Below, piece by piece: positions 22,166 to 29,322 of a stretch of 36,168 bases of DNA (its first letter is position 1; each line of letters begins with the position of its first letter). A program made the translations under genes and the position numbers. Source of the stretch: Streptomyces cacaoi (GTDB lineage Bacteria > Actinomycetota > Actinomycetes > Streptomycetales > Streptomycetaceae); the NCBI RefSeq assembly GCF_006539165.1, contig NZ_BJMM01000057.1:1-36168 (forward strand), given 5' to 3'. The notes below the pieces were generated by a model that was not told the DNA's origin, did no database searches, and was given only the letters and a program-made list of their open reading frames with translations.

Positions 22166-23290
22166 TCAGTGGCGGTCGTTCCCATGCGCGGGGTTCGGTG
22201 CCGGAAGCCGTAGATCCGTGCAGCCGCGGTCCTGGGCGGTTTTCTTGGCGTAGGCGGTGAGTGCGTCGTGCAGGAAGTCGGGGGGCGGGTCGGTGGCCGC
22301 CGAATTCTTGGTGTGGCTGTCCTGTACCGACCAGGTGGTGAACAGGGAACGCTCTGAACTGCCGGGGCAGACGGCTGTGGCCCAGGCGTAGGAGTTCTCC
22401 TCCTCGTCGATGCCGGAGGCGCCCCGGATCTTCGAGAGGCTGTCGGCCTTCGCGTAACTCGGCGCGTAGGCACCGGAGATGAACGAGAGCCGGACCCCCG
22501 GCTTGTTGTCGTCTGTCGCCAGGAAGCAGTCGGCAAGGGGTGCATGGGGGTCGGCGGGGGTTTCGAGGGCCCGGGCGAGGCCGGTGTCCGCGGCCTGGCG
22601 GCGGAGGTCGCGCGCCGCCGCGCAGCTTCCCTTGGCCGCCTGCACGGGGACGGAATGGTCGAGTGGGTCTTCGGCGACCTGGCCCGCCCTCGCGCGCTCC
22701 GGGCCCCGGCAGCCGTACTTGTCCGCGGCCTTGCTTGCCGAGCCAGAGATGAACCGCGCGAGATCGGCGCGGAGCTGGGCGTCGTCGGCCCGGGCGTCCG
22801 GGCGAGTGAGTCTGCCCGTCAGCAGCAGGGCGTCGTGGCCCTTGGTGTCCTTGTGTGCCGGGCAGGCGAGAGCCATCGTGGCATGCAGTTCTCGGCCGGA
22901 GCCGGAAACGACCCCGGGCCGTTCATGCTCCATGGGTGCTGCGGCGCCCGATGCCGCCCATGTGTCGGTGTAGCCCTCGGGCAGTGCGTCCCGGTGACCG
23001 TCGCCCGCCCACCGCAGGTCGACCCGCAGTGCGGGAGTGGCTTCTTCCGAGCCCCGCACCACGCAACGCGTCAGAGCGCCTTCCAGGGCGGGGTGCGAGT
23101 CTCCCGCGAACGCGCGCTCCGAGCCGAGCGTTTCCGGAAGGGCCTCCTCGGCGAGGACGCCCTGGCACGCGTCCCCCAGCGACCTCTCGTCCCGCCAGTC
23201 GTCGAACATCCCGGTGGACCAGCCCACGCCTGTGAGGACGGCGAGTGCGGACGCGAGGGCGATCAGGAGGTTTCTGCGTCGGTGGGTCAA
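22166..23290 (-). CDS. Membrane-anchored extracellular protein (hypothetical), paralogue-like to the 18151 gene
   Basis: About 374 residues beginning at TTG 23290 (LTHRRRNLLIAL). The TTG overlaps the stop of a 40-codon upstream ORF as TTGA, suggesting coupling. A basic tail and one membrane helix (about 7-25) are followed by a cysteine-containing outside domain with GDACQGVLAEEAL, RCVVRGSEE, YGCRGPERA and DRGCTDL. No enzyme motif is seen. An in-frame ATG at 23440 would lie inside the duplicated promoter block and is unlikely. Layout and position relative to the duplicated block match the protein at 18151-19215, so a module duplication is likely. Confidence 0.72.
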   Translation of the reverse strand: MTHRRRNLLIALASALAVLTGVGWSTGMFDDWRDERSLGDACQGVLAEEALPETLGSERAFAGDSHPALEGALTRCVVRGSEEATPALRVDLRWAGDGHRDALPEGYTDTWAASGAAAPMEHERPGVVSGSGRELHATMALACPAHKDTKGHDALLLTGRLTRPDARADDAQLRADLARFISGSASKAADKYGCRGPERARAGQVAEDPLDHSVPVQAAKGSCAAARDLRRQAADTGLARALETPADPHAPLADCFLATDDNKPGVRLSFISGAYAPSYAKADSLSKIRGASGIDEEENSYAWATAVCPGSSERSLFTTWSVQDSHTKNSAATDPPPDFLHDALTAYAKKTAQDRGCTDLRLPAPNPAHGNDRH

Positions 23291-23409
23291 CTGTCGGCTC
23301 TTTCGCCGTCGTTCCTGCGTGGTACGTGGTCGTTCGGGTTCGTACCTGGGCCGGTGCCTTGGCCGTCGGACACCACGGTCTCGTCCCCCTTCTGCTGTGT
23401 CCACGGCAC
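23287..23409 (-). CDS. 40-residue ORF with the same start as the 159-residue WXG-locus protein
   Basis: Begins at GTG 23409 with VPWTQQKGDE, identical in its first ten residues to the protein starting at 21972, then diverges and stops at 23287. It ends in a 4-base overlap (TTGA) with the membrane protein gene at 23290. A GGCGG/GGAA stretch precedes the GTG. It may be a translated leader that couples expression of the membrane protein, or the cut-off remnant of a duplicated 159-residue gene. It is too short for automatic gene callers. Confidence 0.45.
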   Translation of the reverse strand: MPWTQQKGDETVVSDGQGTGPGTNPNDHVPRRNDGERADS

Positions 23410-23525
23410 ACAGATTCCGCCGCCGCCCGTCCGTGGGCAACGGCCCCCGCCCTGCCGTTCGATGAAGTGTTCGCCGATGCTAACAAGGGGGGTTACCGAA
23501 CGCTATCGGCGCGTGCTGTGGGTGA
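23381..23525 (-). repeat. Duplicated promoter/start region, copy B
   Basis: 145 nt, the second copy of the block at 21944-22085, offset by about 1,440 nt and in the same orientation. It covers the start and upstream region of the 40-codon ORF. The block includes the run CGATGAAGTGTTCGCCGATG and the GGTTACCGAACGCTA segment in both copies. Confidence 0.9.
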
Positions 23526-23708
23526 GGGGCCTGGTGGACGGCGGTGCGCGGGCGGTGCGGTATCTGCTGTGTGAGGTGTCAGCGCGCAGTGCACAGGTCG
23601 AGGACGCGGCGCACTGCACACAGGGACTCGGTACCCGGTACCCGGTATTCGGGGCGCGGTCATGCGCGTGGGGGCCGTCGTATCGGCTGCGGCTCACAGG
23701 AGCGTCGG

Positions 23709-23745
23709 CGGCTGCCGGCCTCCTTTCAGCGGGAGCCGGCAGCCG
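23709..23745 (-). terminator. Terminator after the small four-helix membrane protein gene
   Basis: An 11-bp perfect stem, CGGCTGCCGGC (23709-23719) and GCCGGCAGCCG (23735-23745), with a 15-nt loop, just past the leftward stop at 23766. The remaining stretch from 23526 to 23708 shows no gene, only a short GGTACCC repeat near 23630. Confidence 0.65.
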
Positions 23746-23765
23746 TCCGTTCGTGCGGGCTTCGC

Positions 23766-24179
23766 TCACCCCGGGACCTTTTCGGTGGCCGCCGGCAGGC
23801 CGGTGCGGCGGCGGGAGGTGAAGGCCAGGGTGCTGAGGACGGCGGCGATCACCCATGCGATCGGGCCTTCGAGGCCGGGCCACAACGGTGCGTAGCCGGG
23901 CACGATGACGAAGAGGACGAACGCGATGTCCAGCACGGTCACCAGGACGAGGTTGATCCAGTAACCGGTCGTGGAGTTGCGCCAGTTCATCAAGATGCCG
24001 ATGAGGATGACGGCGATGGCGCTCATGAGGATGTTCCAGGCGTCCTGGTACACCCGGGCCTGCACCATGCCCGGGTCGAGCGACTGCCCCAGCTCCAACA
24101 GGCCGTGGGCGGCCTTGATGTGGACGAGTCCCCAGATCACGTAGAAGACCGCTCCGAGCTTCGCGGTGATCCCTGTCAT
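23766..24179 (-). CDS. Small four-helix membrane protein (hypothetical)
   Basis: A 137-residue protein with four predicted membrane helices, about 7-25 (LGAVFYVIWGLVHIKAAHG), 45-62, 68-90 and 100-122, and a short basic C-terminus. It resembles the DoxX-like or small integral membrane proteins common in actinobacteria, without an assigned activity. The ATG at 24179 has AAGGAG nine nt upstream; an ATG three codons earlier touches the ribosome site and is less likely. It stands alone, about 260 nt from the next leftward gene, and is followed by a strong hairpin. Confidence 0.78.
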   Translation of the reverse strand: MTGITAKLGAVFYVIWGLVHIKAAHGLLELGQSLDPGMVQARVYQDAWNILMSAIAVILIGILMNWRNSTTGYWINLVLVTVLDIAFVLFVIVPGYAPLWPGLEGPIAWVIAAVLSTLAFTSRRRTGLPAATEKVPG

Positions 24180-24441
24180 GTCGATCATCTCCTTGATGGA
24201 TACATGCCATGAGTGCCGGTGTGCCCGCTCACGGCCGGAACGCCGATGTACGGGAAAGGGTCGGGAGGAAGCCGGGTGAACCACGCTGTGGCGGTGTCGG
24301 GTGGGCGCCGGGCGATCGCCGCCACGCCCAGGCCGGCCACAGGGAGGGGCATGCCCTGGTGGGTGGTGAGGCAGTCCGTTCAGCCGGGCCGTGCCGGGCG
24401 CCGGTCAGCGGTGCGACGGCCTCGGGCCGGGCGTGCGCGCG

Positions 24442-25185
24442 TCAGCCGCCGCTCTTCGCCAGGTGGGTGCCGCGCTCGGTCGCGGGTCCGGCGGAATGCC
24501 GGTGCCGGGCCGGTGCCGAGGCGCGCTGGACGATGACGTACTCGGCCACCAGGACGTTGCCGAGGACGGACGCCCACACGCAGGCGGTGTACAGCTCGTC
24601 GAAGTCCAGCCCGGAGATGAGCGTCTTCTTCAGCAGCAGGCCGATGAGCAGGTAGAGGCGGAGGGTCGCCGCGGCGAACGTCAGGGCGTAGTTGCGGATC
24701 ATCCAGATCCGGTGCGGTCCCGTCTCGCCGCGGCGGACGCACCGGTAGGCCATCGTCGCCGTGTACAGCCAGGCCGCCACGAGGAGGGAGAACGCGACCT
24801 GGACTGCGAAGCCGCCGCGGGTGACGGCGGTGGCGAACACCGCGGCCGCCGACGCGACCACGACCGATACCAGGTAGACCCGCCCCATGGCCCGGTGCAG
24901 CCCGGGCCGGCGGGCGCGCAACCGGGGCACGAATTGCAACGGGCCGATGACCAGGGCGAGGCCGCCGGGCACGGCGTGCACGGCGAGGGACAGATAGTGC
25001 AGCGCCACATCCGGATCGATCGGCACCTTGGCGTCGCCCGCGTCCCCTGTCAGGTACGGCGGTACGGCATGGCCGACGACGGCGGCGGACACGGCCAGCA
25101 GGCTCCACAGTCCCCACCGTGGGCGGCGGCGAACGGGCCGTAACGCGGATCCGGTTGTCGTACGGAGGCTCCTCTCGGTGCGCAC
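24442..25185 (-). CDS. DUF2306-family membrane protein
   Basis: A 247-residue membrane protein with about six to seven helices. The family-typical region is VALHYLSLAVHAVPGGLALVIGPLQF in two pieces (HYLSLAVHAVPGG and ALVIGPLQF), then RRPGLHRAMGRVYL, and later RIWMIRNYALTFAAATLRLYL. The function of DUF2306 is unknown. GTG 25185 is the first start after the upstream tandem repeats; its ribosome site is weak. Frames extending to 25530 read through the 8-bp repeat tract and are rejected. The gene is divergent from a TetR regulator across 500 nt and is a likely target of it. Confidence 0.82.
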   Translation of the reverse strand: MRTERSLRTTTGSALRPVRRRPRWGLWSLLAVSAAVVGHAVPPYLTGDAGDAKVPIDPDVALHYLSLAVHAVPGGLALVIGPLQFVPRLRARRPGLHRAMGRVYLVSVVVASAAAVFATAVTRGGFAVQVAFSLLVAAWLYTATMAYRCVRRGETGPHRIWMIRNYALTFAAATLRLYLLIGLLLKKTLISGLDFDELYTACVWASVLGNVLVAEYVIVQRASAPARHRHSAGPATERGTHLAKSGG

Positions 25186-25685
25186 TGCTTCAGCGTCGAG
25201 GTGGTCCTGCGGCCGCTGGGTCCCGTCGCCCGGTGGCCCGGTGGCCCGGTGGCCCGGTGGCCCGGTGGCCCGGTGGCCCGGTGGCCCTGTTGCCCAGTGG
25301 CCCTGTTGCGGTGCGGCGATGCGGCGATGTGGCGATGTGGCGGGGGCTGCTCGGTGTTCCGGTGGTCGGTCGCCGGAGAGACGGGGCGAACGCGCGTGCG
25401 TGCACGGGGGGTTGGTGTCGGGGGTGCCGGTTGTCGGCGCGTCGGGAGCGATCGGTGTGCGGGGCCGCGAGCCGGTCCGGCCGCACGGGCACGCCGCCGT
25501 CGGGCGAGGTGCGCCGCGGACGCTCCTCACCCGGCGGCGACGAGCGGCCCCCGGTTCCGGCCGGAAGTGGGGCCGCGCTCCCCGCCGTTGCTGACGACAT
25601 TAGTGAGGTCGGGGAAGAGTTGGCAGTGTGAGATTTTTTTGACGGGCGGTGGATGAGGGGCGCGCCGCCCCGTACCGTCGCCTTC
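25186..25685. other. Divergent intergenic region with repeats between DUF2306 and TetR genes
   Basis: About 500 nt. Near the DUF2306 start is a perfect 8-bp tandem tract (listed separately). The middle (25345-25590) is GC-rich with no convincing ORF. The TetR-proximal part is unusually AT-rich for this genome, with ATTAGTGAGG (about 25599) and a run of seven T at 25634-25640 followed by GACGGG, and probably holds the divergent promoters and the TetR operator. No clear palindrome was fixed. Confidence 0.5.
25232..25344. repeat. 8-bp tandem repeat tract (GGTGGCCC x7, then degenerate copies)
   Basis: Seven exact copies of GGTGGCCC at 25232-25287, followed by decayed copies (TGTTGCCC, AGTGGCCC) to 25303. 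A second period-8 run based on GCGGCGAT/GTGGCGAT sits at about 25313-25344. The tract starts about 46 nt upstream of the DUF2306 GTG. Period 8 is not a multiple of three, which argues against coding. Confidence 0.92.
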
Positions 25686-26441
25686 ATGTCCTCAGCCCCA
25701 GCCGTGCCGGCCGGGCCCTCCTTGCGCCAGCGGCGCCGGGCCGTCGCGACCCAGGAGATCGTGAGCGCCGCCGAGCGCCACATCGTCGAACACGGGCCGC
25801 ACGCACTGTCGTTGCGGGCGGTCGCGCGCAGCCTCGGCATGACCGTGCAGGCGCTCTACCACTACTTCCCGAGCCGGGACGACCTCGTCACGACGCTCAT
25901 CACCAGGGCCTACGACGATCTGACCGACGCGGTGCAGGCCGCCGTCGACGCCGCGCCGCACGACACGGACCTGCCGCGGCTCGTGCCGGCCGCCGAGGGC
26001 TACCGCCGCTGGGCGGTCACCCATCCCGAGCGGTTCCAGCTCATCTACGGGGCTCCGCTGCGCGGTTACCAGGCGCCCGCCGACGGCCCCACCACCGGGG
26101 CGGTCCGCCGGATGAGCGCGATCTTCCAGCGGAAGTTGTTCGACGGGTTCCCCGTGGCGCGGTTGGAGGCGGCCGACACTCCCGCGCTCTCGCCCGGTTT
26201 CCGCGCGTATCTGGAGCGCATGCCGCAGGACGGTCTCGGCGCCCTGCCGCCGCCCGCGACCGCCCTTCTGCTGAGTGCGTGGGGGCATTTGCACGGCCTC
26301 GTCGCCCTGGAGGTCTTCGGCCACACGACGTTCATCGGCGTCCATCAGGACGAGCACTTCCGGCGGTCGATCCTCACCATGGTCGAGGACATCCACAACC
26401 GCCTACGGGCCGCCGCCCCGGCGGGCGGAGACACCGCCTGA
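25686..26441 (+). CDS. TetR/AcrR-family transcriptional regulator
   Basis: A 251-residue regulator. The N-terminal HTH runs about residues 15-62 (RRAVATQEIVSAAERHIVEHG then LSLRAVARSLGMTVQALYHYFPSRDDL). The rest is the helical ligand-binding/dimer domain, of the type with a C-terminal WHG-like motif (LLSAWGHLHGLVALEVFGH). ATG 25686 lacks a strong ribosome site, and an upstream start at 25653 is possible. It is divergent from the DUF2306 gene, the usual arrangement for a TetR repressor and its target. The ligand is unknown. Confidence 0.9.
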   Translation: MSSAPAVPAGPSLRQRRRAVATQEIVSAAERHIVEHGPHALSLRAVARSLGMTVQALYHYFPSRDDLVTTLITRAYDDLTDAVQAAVDAAPHDTDLPRLVPAAEGYRRWAVTHPERFQLIYGAPLRGYQAPADGPTTGAVRRMSAIFQRKLFDGFPVARLEAADTPALSPGFRAYLERMPQDGLGALPPPATALLLSAWGHLHGLVALEVFGHTTFIGVHQDEHFRRSILTMVEDIHNRLRAAAPAGGDTA

Positions 26442-26451
26442 ACCAGGGCCG

Positions 26452-26480
26452 GCCCCGGCGCCCGCAGGCGCCGGGGGCCG
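26452..26480. terminator. Strong bidirectional terminator between TetR and hydrolase genes
   Basis: Stem GGCCCCGGCGCC (26452-26463), loop CGCA, then GGCGCCGGGGGCC (26468-26480), with one bulged G. It lies between convergent genes ending at 26441 and 26514. Confidence 0.7.
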
Positions 26481-26513
26481 GGGGCCCGTCGTGACGTGTC
26501 GGCCGTCGGTGCT

Positions 26514-27224
26514 TCACCTCACCGCGTCGAGCAGTACACCTGCCAGCTCCCGGGGTCGGGAGAGCATCGGCCAGTGGCCGGTGTCCAGGCGGGTCAGCCG
26601 CCAGTGGCCGTCGGCGACCAACGGGGCCACGTCGGCGCGGAGTTCGGGGTGGTCGCGCAGGCACTGCACATACGTTGCCGGAAGGGACGCCAACGGGCGG
26701 GCCAGTGCGGCCGGTTCGGTGAGGGAGGCGCCCGGGTGCGGGGTGGCGCGGGCGGTGAAGAGGGTGAGCTGTTCGTCGGTGAGGTCCTGTCCGGCGAGGG
26801 CGGCGGCGGCCGGGGGCGGCCAGTCACCGCCGTGTGCGGCCAGTGCGGCCTCCAGCTCGGCGCGGCCCTCCGGCCGGAGCGCCGAGAGGAAGGGCTCGCC
26901 GTCGGCGGGGACGTTCGCGTCGACGAGGACGACGTGGGCGAGCCGGCCGCCCAGCCGCTGGGCCGCCTGGCACACGGGTATGCCGGCGTAGCTGTGCCCG
27001 ACGAGGGCGACCTCGCGCAGGTCGAGCCGTTCGATCTCGTCGACCACGTCCCGCACATGGGTTTCCTGGCCGGGCGCGGGTGCGCCCTTCCGGTCGGCCT
27101 TCTCGGCGAGGCCGGACAGCGTCAGCGGGTGGACGCCGTGCCCGGCCTCGCGCAGCAGCGGTGTGACCTCGTCCCAGGCCCATGCGCCGAGCCAGGCGCC
27201 CGGCACGAGTACGAAATCCGTCAT
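26514..27224 (-). CDS. Alpha/beta hydrolase
   Basis: A 236-residue alpha/beta hydrolase of the small esterase/EstA-like type. The oxyanion loop VLVPGAWLGAWAW (about 5-17) is followed by the nucleophile elbow GHSYAG with S78, an acid in the VLVDANVP region, and the catalytic histidine H217 in DTGHWPMLSRP. There is no signal peptide, so it is cytosolic. The ATG at 27224 begins MTDFVLVPGA, the normal start for this family; the longer frame is arginine-rich. It is convergent with TetR and divergent from the NPP1 gene. Substrate not predictable. Confidence 0.88.
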   Translation of the reverse strand: MTDFVLVPGAWLGAWAWDEVTPLLREAGHGVHPLTLSGLAEKADRKGAPAPGQETHVRDVVDEIERLDLREVALVGHSYAGIPVCQAAQRLGGRLAHVVLVDANVPADGEPFLSALRPEGRAELEAALAAHGGDWPPPAAAALAGQDLTDEQLTLFTARATPHPGASLTEPAALARPLASLPATYVQCLRDHPELRADVAPLVADGHWRLTRLDTGHWPMLSRPRELAGVLLDAVR

Positions 27225-27403
27225 GCCCGCACCGTAACGGCCGGCGGTGACACGGCAACGTGCTCCGGGCCGGTGCCCGGCCGCCCCCTCGGCGGTGTCC
27301 GTTTGCCGACCGAGGTGCGGCCGGCCGCCGGGACCTCTTGAACGGGGCGGGCGGCCCGGGCACCGTGAACTGCGCACCTCCTCCCCCCCACTTGGAGTTC
27401 CCC

Positions 27404-28297
27404 ATGGATGCCATGCCCTCGCCCGCCTCGTCGCCCGTGCCCGCGCCCGCGTCCACGTCTGCGTCCACGTCTGAGCCCCCGTCCGCGCCCGCCGGGACGC
27501 CCGCAGCCGGACGTGGGCGGGCGTCCCGCCGGGCGCGGAGAGTGACGAGGACCGCTCCGGCCGTGCTGGCGGGTGCCTTCGCGCTGGTGCTGGGGCTGCC
27601 CGGCACGGCGCTGGCCGACCCGCCGACGGCGCTGCCGGCCGACGCGAGCGAGATGGAGCAGCGGTTCCAGCCCGCGTACGACTACGACACCGACGGCTGT
27701 TACGCGACGCCCGCCATCGGCCCGGACGGCACCCTCGCCCCCGGGCTCAAGCTCGGCGGCGACGTCAACGGCAACTGCCGGGACCTCTCCGACCTGGACA
27801 ACACCAACGGCTACAGCCGCACCAAGTGCAACAACGACTGGTGCGCGATCGTCTACGCCTCGTACTTCGAGAAGGACCAGGCGGCCCTCGGCGGTGGCAG
27901 CGCGGGGCACCGGCACGACTGGGAGCACGTCGTCGTGTGGGTGCACGACGACCGGGCCGAGTACGTCTCCACCTCGAACCACGGCGGCTTCACCGTCCAC
28001 AAGCGGGCCGATCTGCCGTTCGAGGACACGCACCCGAAGGTCGTCTACCACAAGGACGGCATCAGCACGCACTGTTTCCGCGCCGCCAACGACAACGACG
28101 AACCGCCGGAGAACCACAAGGGCACCTGGCAGTACCCGCCGCTGGTCGGCTGGGACGGGTATCCGGACGGCCTGCGCTCCAAGCTGACCGGGGCCGACTT
28201 CGGCAGCGCCACGCTCGGCATCAAGGACGACACCTTCGCCTCCCACCTGGCCAAGGCGAAGCCGGACGACATCCCCTTCGACCCTGACGCCCCCTGA
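27404..28297 (+). CDS. Secreted NPP1-like protein (NLP, necrosis-inducing protein family)
   Basis: A 297-residue secreted protein. The central motif GHRHDWE (about 168-174) is the family hallmark; its His, Asp and Glu bind the metal needed for membrane damage by plant-active NLPs. Two cysteine pairs are plausible (C99/C125 and C142/C147). The N-terminus is odd: about 45 residues rich in Ala, Pro and Ser come before an SRRARRV basic patch and a Sec-type hydrophobic core ending at ALA-DP (about 69-73). A later GTG at 27542 would give a normal signal peptide; ATG 27404 is chosen for its GGAG 6 nt upstream. Cytolytic activity is not proven by sequence. Confidence 0.85.
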   Translation: MDAMPSPASSPVPAPASTSASTSEPPSAPAGTPAAGRGRASRRARRVTRTAPAVLAGAFALVLGLPGTALADPPTALPADASEMEQRFQPAYDYDTDGCYATPAIGPDGTLAPGLKLGGDVNGNCRDLSDLDNTNGYSRTKCNNDWCAIVYASYFEKDQAALGGGSAGHRHDWEHVVVWVHDDRAEYVSTSNHGGFTVHKRADLPFEDTHPKVVYHKDGISTHCFRAANDNDEPPENHKGTWQYPPLVGWDGYPDGLRSKLTGADFGSATLGIKDDTFASHLAKAKPDDIPFDPDAP

Positions 28298-28388
28298 CAC
28301 CCCTGACCCCCTCTGACACCCCTGGCGCCCCCTGGCATCCTCACGCCCCTGACGCGACGCGTCGGCCGCGCCCCGAAGGGACCGGAGT

Positions 28389-28442
28389 TTGCCTCAGAGG
28401 CAAGTGCGCCTTGACAACTCGCCTTTGTCAAGGCGTACTTGC
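28389..28442. promoter_or_regulatory. Large inverted-repeat operator/promoter before the HTH-Clp-N gene
   Basis: Arms 28400-28417 (GCAAGTGCGCCTTGACAA) and 28425-28442 are complementary over 18 bp with a single mismatch, spaced by 7 nt. The left arm contains a TTGACA -35 box (28411-28416), and the right arm has TACTTG as a possible -10. A second perfect palindrome, TTGCCTC-A-GAGGCAA (28389-28403), overlaps the left edge. The right arm ends 4 nt before the ATG at 28447. This geometry fits strong autorepression by the encoded HTH protein. Confidence 0.75.
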
Positions 28443-28446
28443 TCGC

Positions 28447-29247
28447 ATGCCTCTTCCCGATCTGGACGATCTCATCGCCGAAGTCGACCGCACCTGCGCC
28501 ACCGCGCACCGCCCCGGCGGCCAGGAACAGCCCGACTGGCTGGAGCTGTTGACGGCCGCCGCCGCGGTGTCCGGCCAACTCCAGTCGCTCGCCGACGACC
28601 TGGTGGAGGACTATGTCGAGCACTGCCGTATGCACGGCTGCTCCTGGAAGGACATCGGTACCGCGCTCGGTGTGACCCGGCAGGCCGTCCAGCAGCGGTT
28701 CCACGCGCCGCACAAGCGGTACGGCCCCGAGGTCATGGCCGAGGAGCTGCGGCAGGCGATGACGCAGGTCAAACAGGCGGCGGTGCAGCACCGCAACAAC
28801 TACATCGGCACCGAGCACCTGCTGTGGGGCCTCACCGCCGAGGACAACGGCGGCACCCGGCTGCTGGCCGCCTCCGGCGTCGCGGCGCACGACATCCACC
28901 GCGCGGCCCAGGCTCGGCTGGGCACCGGCGCCTCGCAGGCCGCCGAACGGATCGCCTGGACGCCGTACGCCCGCAAGGCGATGGCCTTCGCCGAGGCCCG
29001 GTCCCAGGAGGCCGGCCGCGATCTCATCGACTGCGCCGACCTGCTCGTCGGCCTCGCCCGGGTCGGCCGCGGGGTGGCGGCCCGGATCCTGACGGACGCC
29101 GGGTTCGACGCGTCCGAGGACTCCGGACCCAAGACCCCCGGACCCGAGGGCTCCGGACCCGAGGGCTCCAATCTCGAAGGCTCCAATCTCGAAGGCTCCG
29201 GCGCGGGCGGGGACGCCGCACGAGCCGAACACGCCCCGGTCGGCTGA
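28447..29247 (+). CDS. HTH plus Clp N-terminal repeat domain protein
   Basis: A 266-residue regulator-like protein. Residues 55-92 form an HTH (HGCSWKDIGTALGVTRQAVQQRF). Residues 98-220 form a Clp_N domain of two helical repeats (NNYIGTEHLLWGLTAEDNGG and LIDCADLLVGLARVGRG), the part that binds adaptors or substrates in ClpA/ClpC. There is no AAA ATPase module, so it is a stand-alone Clp_N protein. The tail carries a repeat, GPEGS GPEGS NLEGS NLEGS. The ATG at 28447 sits just beyond the inverted-repeat operator, with no ribosome site, so a leaderless transcript is possible. An Hsp/Clp stress-control role is an inference. Confidence 0.85.
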   Translation: MPLPDLDDLIAEVDRTCATAHRPGGQEQPDWLELLTAAAAVSGQLQSLADDLVEDYVEHCRMHGCSWKDIGTALGVTRQAVQQRFHAPHKRYGPEVMAEELRQAMTQVKQAAVQHRNNYIGTEHLLWGLTAEDNGGTRLLAASGVAAHDIHRAAQARLGTGASQAAERIAWTPYARKAMAFAEARSQEAGRDLIDCADLLVGLARVGRGVAARILTDAGFDASEDSGPKTPGPEGSGPEGSNLEGSNLEGSGAGGDAARAEHAPVG

Positions 29248-29255
29248 GGGTTCGG

Positions 29256-29294
29256 CCGGGCGGGGCGGAGCCTGACGATCACCACCCCGCCCGG
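29256..29294. terminator. Bidirectional terminator between the HTH-Clp-N gene and the ATP-binding protein gene
   Basis: 10-bp perfect stem, CCGGGCGGGG (29256-29265) and CCCCGCCCGG (29285-29294), with a 19-nt loop between convergent stops. Confidence 0.6.
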
Positions 29295-29322
29295 ATGCGT
29301 ACGGTCGGCCGCGCCCGGGCCG

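Noticed and set aside
22166..23440. Start of the membrane protein at ATG 23440
   Set aside because: It would place coding sequence in the duplicated promoter block in a frame different from the shared VPWTQQKGDE start.
25201..25656. Open frames with PGGPVARW repeats between DUF2306 and TetR genes
   Set aside because: Translation of the 8-bp tandem tract in several frames; no conserved domain.
27221..28300. Leftward frame opposite the NPP1 gene
   Set aside because: Antisense shadow; the forward strand carries the NPP1 motif and secretion signal.
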